Below are positions 60,485-64,000 of a stretch of DNA of 64,000 nt, in pieces (the first letter of the stretch is position 1; every line of letters starts with the position of its first letter). The notes beneath the pieces are model-generated. The model saw nothing but the letters and a program-made list of their open reading frames with translations, did no database searches and had not been told where the DNA came from. The position numbers and the translations under genes are program-made. Source of the stretch: Tardiphaga robiniae (lineage in GTDB: Bacteria > Pseudomonadota > Alphaproteobacteria > Rhizobiales > Xanthobacteraceae); assembly GCF_013359755.1 (NCBI RefSeq), contig NZ_JABMCJ010000074.1, positions 1 to 64,000 of the forward strand, given 5' to 3'.

Positions 60485-60958
60485 ATGGGGATGAATATGG
60501 GCTCGGGCGGTGGTGGCGGAGGTCGGCGCGGGCGCCGGCGTGCTGCCGTCATGGCCGAGATCAACGTCACCCCGATGGTCGACGTCATGCTCGTGTTGAT
60601 GATCATCTTCATGGTGTCGGCGCCGCTGATGACCTCGACCATCGATATCGACCTGCCGATCGCGAGCGGCGGCAAGTCGATATCGCAGAATGCTCCGCCG
60701 CTCACCGTGTCGGTGAAGCGCACCGGCGGTGGCTGTAATTCGGCGGTCGAAATGTATGTCGGCGACGCCCTGGTGCCGGTGAGTGAGCTCGACGCCAAGA
60801 TCAAGGCGATCCGGGCGACGCGTTCGGAGACAGACAACACCGTGTTTCTCCGTGGTGACAAGGACGTCTGTTACACGGACATGATGAAATTGCTCGGCAC
60901 TGTTCGCTCTGCCGGATTCAAGGCCAATATCGTGATCCTGCCGGAGCAGGGGACGTAA
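60485..60958 (+). CDS. tolR: Tol-Pal system protein TolR
   Basis: A 157-aa single-pass protein. After a Gly/Arg-rich start, EINVTPMVDVMLVLMIIFMV holds the membrane helix with the proton-carrying Asp in PMVDVMLVL. The periplasmic part follows, with FLRGDKDVCYTDMMKLLGTV. ATGs at 60485, 60491 and 60497 are all possible. 37 bases after tolQ. Confidence 0.94.
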   Translation: MGMNMGSGGGGGGRRGRRRAAVMAEINVTPMVDVMLVLMIIFMVSAPLMTSTIDIDLPIASGGKSISQNAPPLTVSVKRTGGGCNSAVEMYVGDALVPVSELDAKIKAIRATRSETDNTVFLRGDKDVCYTDMMKLLGTVRSAGFKANIVILPEQGT

Positions 60959-60962
60959 GCTC

Positions 60963-62051
60963 GTGGAACAGCCGGTTGATCTGGGCAGGAGCAGGATTGG
61001 AAATCTGATCGTGAAGGTCGACAAGACACTCATCGCATCGGTAGCCCTGCACGTCATCGTGATCGGGTGGGGACTTCTCACGTTCTCTTCCAAGGCATTG
61101 GAAGTGATGCCGGAGGATTCCGTCGGGGTCGACATCAGCGTCGAAAGCCAGTCCATGGTCGGTCAAAAGACCGGCAAGAAGGAAAATCCGAAGCCGAAAG
61201 TGGAGAAGGTCGCCGAGGCCAAGCCGCCGGTCGAGGATACCGTCGGCAAGATCGACGACAAGAAGCCGCCGGTGATCACCGAGGTTGCGCCGAAGGAACA
61301 GCCAAAGACCGACGAGAAGGCCGCGGCCGAAGCGGCCAAGGCGGAAGCAGCGGCAAAAGCCGAGGCTGCAGCCAAAGCTGCGGCGGATGCCAAGGCCAAG
61401 GCGGAAGCAAAAGTCGCGGCGGTGGCCGACGCCAAGGCAGAGGCTGAAGCGAAGGCAGAGGCTGATGCCAAGGCTCAGGCAGACGCCAAGGCGAAGGCCG
61501 AAGCGCAGGCTAAAGCGAAGGCAGAGGCGAAGGCCAAAGCGGAAGCCAAGGCCAAGGCTGACGCCGAAGCGAAAGCCAAGGCTGAAGCAAAGGCTCAGGC
61601 GGAAGCCAAAAAAGCCGAGCGCGTGTTCGATCAGTCAAAGATCGCCGCGCTCATCGACAAGCGCGATCCGACCCGGAATTCGGTGACGGGGTCCGACCTC
61701 AATCCCAATGAGGCGCTCGGTCTGAGCAAGGCCAATGCCGCGAACAACGTTGCGACCTGGAGCGCGATGTTCCAGGATCAAGTTGGGCGTTGTTGGAAGC
61801 GCACAGATGCTGGAGCGGAATCTCAAAAAATGAAACTTGAGTTCGACGTTCGTCTTAACAAAGACGGCACATTGGCCACTCCACCAACAGTAAGGTCGTC
61901 GGCCCGGACGAACCAAGAGCGAAACTTTCAGGAAGGCGTTGTTCGTGCGATTATAGGTTGTCAGCCGTACCGCCTGCCCCAGCAATTCTACGAAGGCAAT
62001 TCTGGTTGGAATTGGTTCTGGCCCTCGTTTGACAATTATAAAGATTATTGA
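60963..62051 (+). CDS. tolA: Tol-Pal system protein TolA
   Basis: Links the TolQR motor to TolB and Pal. 362 aa: one membrane anchor (residues 18-40), a proline/lysine segment, a long alanine-lysine-glutamate helix (about 115-220) built of KAEA-type repeats, and a C-terminal domain with QVGRCWKR and a final [12 protein letters not shown]. The DNA at 61325-61610 is repetitive as a result. GTG start, 4 bases after the tolR stop. Confidence 0.92.
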   Translation: MEQPVDLGRSRIGNLIVKVDKTLIASVALHVIVIGWGLLTFSSKALEVMPEDSVGVDISVESQSMVGQKTGKKENPKPKVEKVAEAKPPVEDTVGKIDDKKPPVITEVAPKEQPKTDEKAAAEAAKAEAAAKAEAAAKAAADAKAKAEAKVAAVADAKAEAEAKAEADAKAQADAKAKAEAQAKAKAEAKAKAEAKAKADAEAKAKAEAKAQAEAKKAERVFDQSKIAALIDKRDPTRNSVTGSDLNPNEALGLSKANAANNVATWSAMFQDQVGRCWKRTDAGAESQKMKLEFDVRLNKDGTLATPPTVRSSARTNQERNFQEGVVRAIIGCQPYRLPQQFYEGNSGWNWFWPSFDNYKDY

Positions 62052-62062
62052 GCTTGGAAAAA

Positions 62063-63406
62063 ATGCCAAAAGATAGATCAAGCGGGCGGCCACTAATCTC
62101 ACGTCGTCAGATATCTTCTGCCTTACTGATGGGCGGATTGATGTTGGGAAGCGGGCGCCGAGCGTTCGGGCAGGCGCGTGTACAGGTTACGGGCGGCGAA
62201 GTCGCGCCGCTGCCCATCGCAATCCCCAATTTCTCCGCCGGCACCGGCGCCGACAACGAAGTCAGCGTCGGCGTCGCGCAGGTCATCACCAACAATCTGA
62301 AGCGTAGCGGCCTGTTCGCGCCGATCGATCCGGCCGCCTTCGTCGAGAAGGCGATCAATATCGACGCGCCGCCGAACTTCGTGAACTGGAAGACCGTCAA
62401 TGCGCAGGCGCTGGTGACTGGCCGCATGACCCGGCAGGGCGATGGTCGCCTGAAGGCCGAATTCCGGCTGTGGGACGTCGCCACCGGTCAGCAATTGGCT
62501 GGCCAGCAATATTTCACCTCGCCGGAATACTGGCGTCGTATCGCCCACATCATTTCCGACCAAATCTATGAGCGTCTGACAGGCGAGAAAGGCTATTTCG
62601 ATAGCCGTGTGGTCTTCGTTGACGAAACGGGCTCCAAGGAGCGCCGCGTCAAGCGACTGGCGCTGATGGATCAGGACGGCGCCAATGTGCGTTACCTGAC
62701 GCGCGGGGCGGATCTGGTGCTGACGCCGCGGTTCTCGCCGTCGACGCAAGAGATCACCTATATGGAATTCGGTCAGGGTGATCCCAAGGTCTATCTCTTC
62801 AATATCGAGACAGGCCAGCGCGAGGTCGTCGGCAACTTCCCGGGCATGTCGTTCTCGCCGCGCTTCTCGCCGGATGGCCAGCGTGTCATCATGAGCCTGC
62901 AGCAGGGCGGCAATTCGAACCTGTTCGTCATGGATCTGCGGTCGAAGTCGACGACGCGCCTGACTGATACGCCGGCGATCGATACCTCGCCGTCTTATTC
63001 GCCGGACGGGGCACGGATTTGTTTCGAATCCGATCGCGGCGGCAAACCGCAGATCTATACGATGGCGGCCACCGGCGGCGGTGCTCAGCGCATCTCGTTC
63101 GGGGAAGGCAGCTATTCGACCCCGGTCTGGTCGCCGCGCGGCGACTATATCGCCTTCACCAAGCAGGGCGGCGGGCAGTTCTCGATCGGCATCATGAAGC
63201 CCGACGGGTCCGGCGAACGGCTGCTGACGTCCGGCTATCATAATGAGGGTCCCACCTTCGCGCCCAATGGCCGCGTGATCATGTTCTTCCGCGATACGGG
63301 CGGGGGCCCGTCCCTGTTTACGGTCGACGTTTCGGGTCGTAACGAACTCAAGGTCCCGACGCCCGGCTTCGCGTCCGACCCGGCCTGGTCGCCGTTGCTA
63401 TCGTAA
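62063..63406 (+). CDS. tolB: Tol-Pal system beta-propeller protein TolB
   Basis: Periplasmic six-blade propeller that exchanges between Pal and TolA. 447 aa. A signal peptide with a twin-arginine pair ([13 protein letters not shown], residues 13-25) suggests Tat export. An N-terminal alpha/beta domain (to about 150) precedes WD40-like TolB repeats, e.g. [25 protein letters not shown] and [15 protein letters not shown] 62063 is taken; TTG 62048 overlaps tolA. The usual pal gene does not follow within the 590 bases left. Confidence 0.94.
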   Translation: MPKDRSSGRPLISRRQISSALLMGGLMLGSGRRAFGQARVQVTGGEVAPLPIAIPNFSAGTGADNEVSVGVAQVITNNLKRSGLFAPIDPAAFVEKAINIDAPPNFVNWKTVNAQALVTGRMTRQGDGRLKAEFRLWDVATGQQLAGQQYFTSPEYWRRIAHIISDQIYERLTGEKGYFDSRVVFVDETGSKERRVKRLALMDQDGANVRYLTRGADLVLTPRFSPSTQEITYMEFGQGDPKVYLFNIETGQREVVGNFPGMSFSPRFSPDGQRVIMSLQQGGNSNLFVMDLRSKSTTRLTDTPAIDTSPSYSPDGARICFESDRGGKPQIYTMAATGGGAQRISFGEGSYSTPVWSPRGDYIAFTKQGGGQFSIGIMKPDGSGERLLTSGYHNEGPTFAPNGRVIMFFRDTGGGPSLFTVDVSGRNELKVPTPGFASDPAWSPLLS

Positions 63407-63562
63407 ACAAACGATTGGCGGCGACGGGCGGATTACCGGCTATTCCCGGCAAACTTTGCCCACCGCGCTGAAATCACGAGCAGATTTGCTGTTTATGCGA
63501 ATGCGTAAACAGTTCGCTAACGATGTTCCCTCAGAAAGACTTCATCAGGACCCGGTACCAAT

Positions 63563-64000
63563 GTGCGCCTGAACAGGACGCATTTACGCCCGATGCAGCT
63601 CGCCGACCACAACCGGACGAACAGCAAATCGATGTCGCCGTCGATCTACACGGCGCTCGTCGATTCCTTGTTCGAAAACCCGATTCCGATGCTGGCCGGT
63701 GCGGTCTGCGCCGGGACCGGCGCAGTCATGACTGCGGTGAAGACCGGCAACCCTTTGCTGTGGCCATGCGCCGCCCTGATCATCGTCATTGGCGCTTTGC
63801 GGGCCCTTCAGCTTAGCCGCTATGAAAAGCGCGAGACCGCGCTGACGCCTGACGAGGCGATCCACTGGGAATTCAATTACATGGTTGGCGGCTCGCTCTA
63901 TGCAGCCGCGTTGGGCCTGTGGTGTTGGGTCGTTCTGCTCGGCAGCGATGATCCGGTCGCGCATATGCTGGGTACGGCAGTAACGGTCGCTTATATCGCG
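63563..64000 (+). CDS. Partial membrane protein, N-terminus (likely GGDEF/EAL sensor)
   Basis: An open frame from GTG 63563 (or ATG 63593) to the window end, 146 codons without stop. It begins MRLNRTHLRPMQLADHNRTN and has hydrophobic segments at PMLAGAVCAGTGAVMTAV, LLWPCAALIIVIGALRAL and, after EAIHWEFNYMVGGSLYAA, ALGLWCWVVLLG. This N-terminus looks like the membrane sensor of diguanylate cyclases or phosphodiesterases in Bradyrhizobium relatives, from memory of that group; the catalytic part would be outside. It occupies the place normally held by pal. Confidence 0.65.
   Translation, partial: MRLNRTHLRPMQLADHNRTNSKSMSPSIYTALVDSLFENPIPMLAGAVCAGTGAVMTAVKTGNPLLWPCAALIIVIGALRALQLSRYEKRETALTPDEAIHWEFNYMVGGSLYAAALGLWCWVVLLGSDDPVAHMLGTAVTVAYIA

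Noticed and set aside
61325-61610. Tandem repeat array
   Set aside because: The repetition is the codon pattern of the Ala/Lys/Glu helix of TolA, not a separate repeat element.
1-64000. tRNA, rRNA, CRISPR array, integrase or transposase genes
   Set aside because: Looked for characteristic arms, regular spaced repeats and DDE or tyrosine recombinase motifs; none was recognised.

Overview
The window reads as chromosomal DNA of an alphaproteobacterium of the Bradyrhizobium/Rhodopseudomonas/Tardiphaga group (Nitrobacteraceae, Hyphomicrobiales). Reasons: GC-rich codon use, a CtrA/SciP-FlbD style flagellar cluster, a BA14K-like exported protein, a bacterial phosphatidylethanolamine methyltransferase, exported MsrA, many hydrophobic amino-acid type ABC genes, and the palindromic repeats usual between genes in this group. 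The genus is not resolved. No rRNA, tRNA, CRISPR array, insertion sequence or prophage was recognised.

Layout. 1-8.9 kb: two intergenic inverted repeats, a lytic transglycosylase, a membrane diguanylate cyclase, a single PAS protein, small hypotheticals, msrB-msrA, a BA14K-like protein, a RecD-like helicase and two small membrane proteins. 8.9-16.9 kb: flagellar genes, all on the minus strand: fliK-flgD, then sciP, then fliF-fliG-fliH-fliN-flbD, with sigma-54-like promoters before fliK and fliF. 17.2-19.5 kb: mnmA, pmtA and a small secreted protein. 19.5-28 kb: a probable quinate/shikimate uptake and catabolism cluster (LysR regulator, shikimate dehydrogenase, five-gene ABC importer, 3-dehydroshikimate dehydratase fused to an HPPD-like domain). 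28.3-35.9 kb: glycosyltransferase, an RND-pump gene remnant, nitronate monooxygenase, gamma-glutamyltransferase, a second diguanylate cyclase, and a COG0523 metallochaperone behind a near-ideal Zur box. 35.9-42.6 kb: phosphonate genes, phnCDE1E2 on plus and hexapeptide transferase-phnM-DUF1045 on minus, without the C-P lyase core. 42.6-48.8 kb: GST/TetR pair, an ECF42-type sigma factor coupled to a DGPF (YCII) protein, DoxX, a VOC protein, a Bcr/CflA exporter and DUF1772. 48.8-54.4 kb: two related TonB-dependent siderophore receptors around an SDR. 54.6-59.3 kb: GST-SnoaL, an AT-rich orphan gene, two more YCII/DGPF genes, TetR and DUF2852. 59.7-63.4 kb: tolQRAB, followed by a partial membrane protein running off the end.

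The most notable signal is a bipartite sequence, TGTCGG-N17-CGTC, found with exactly the same spacing before four separate transcription units between 44.1 and 57.0 kb: the DGPF-sigma operon itself, DoxX-VOC, GST-SnoaL, and the YCII pair. It resembles the promoter type described for ECF42 sigma factors, so the window probably holds the sigma factor together with a local regulon of detoxification-like genes. Second in interest is a pair of related large hairpin repeats, each placed between the binding-protein gene and the permease genes of an ABC operon (liv-type and phn), where they could set unequal expression of the two parts.
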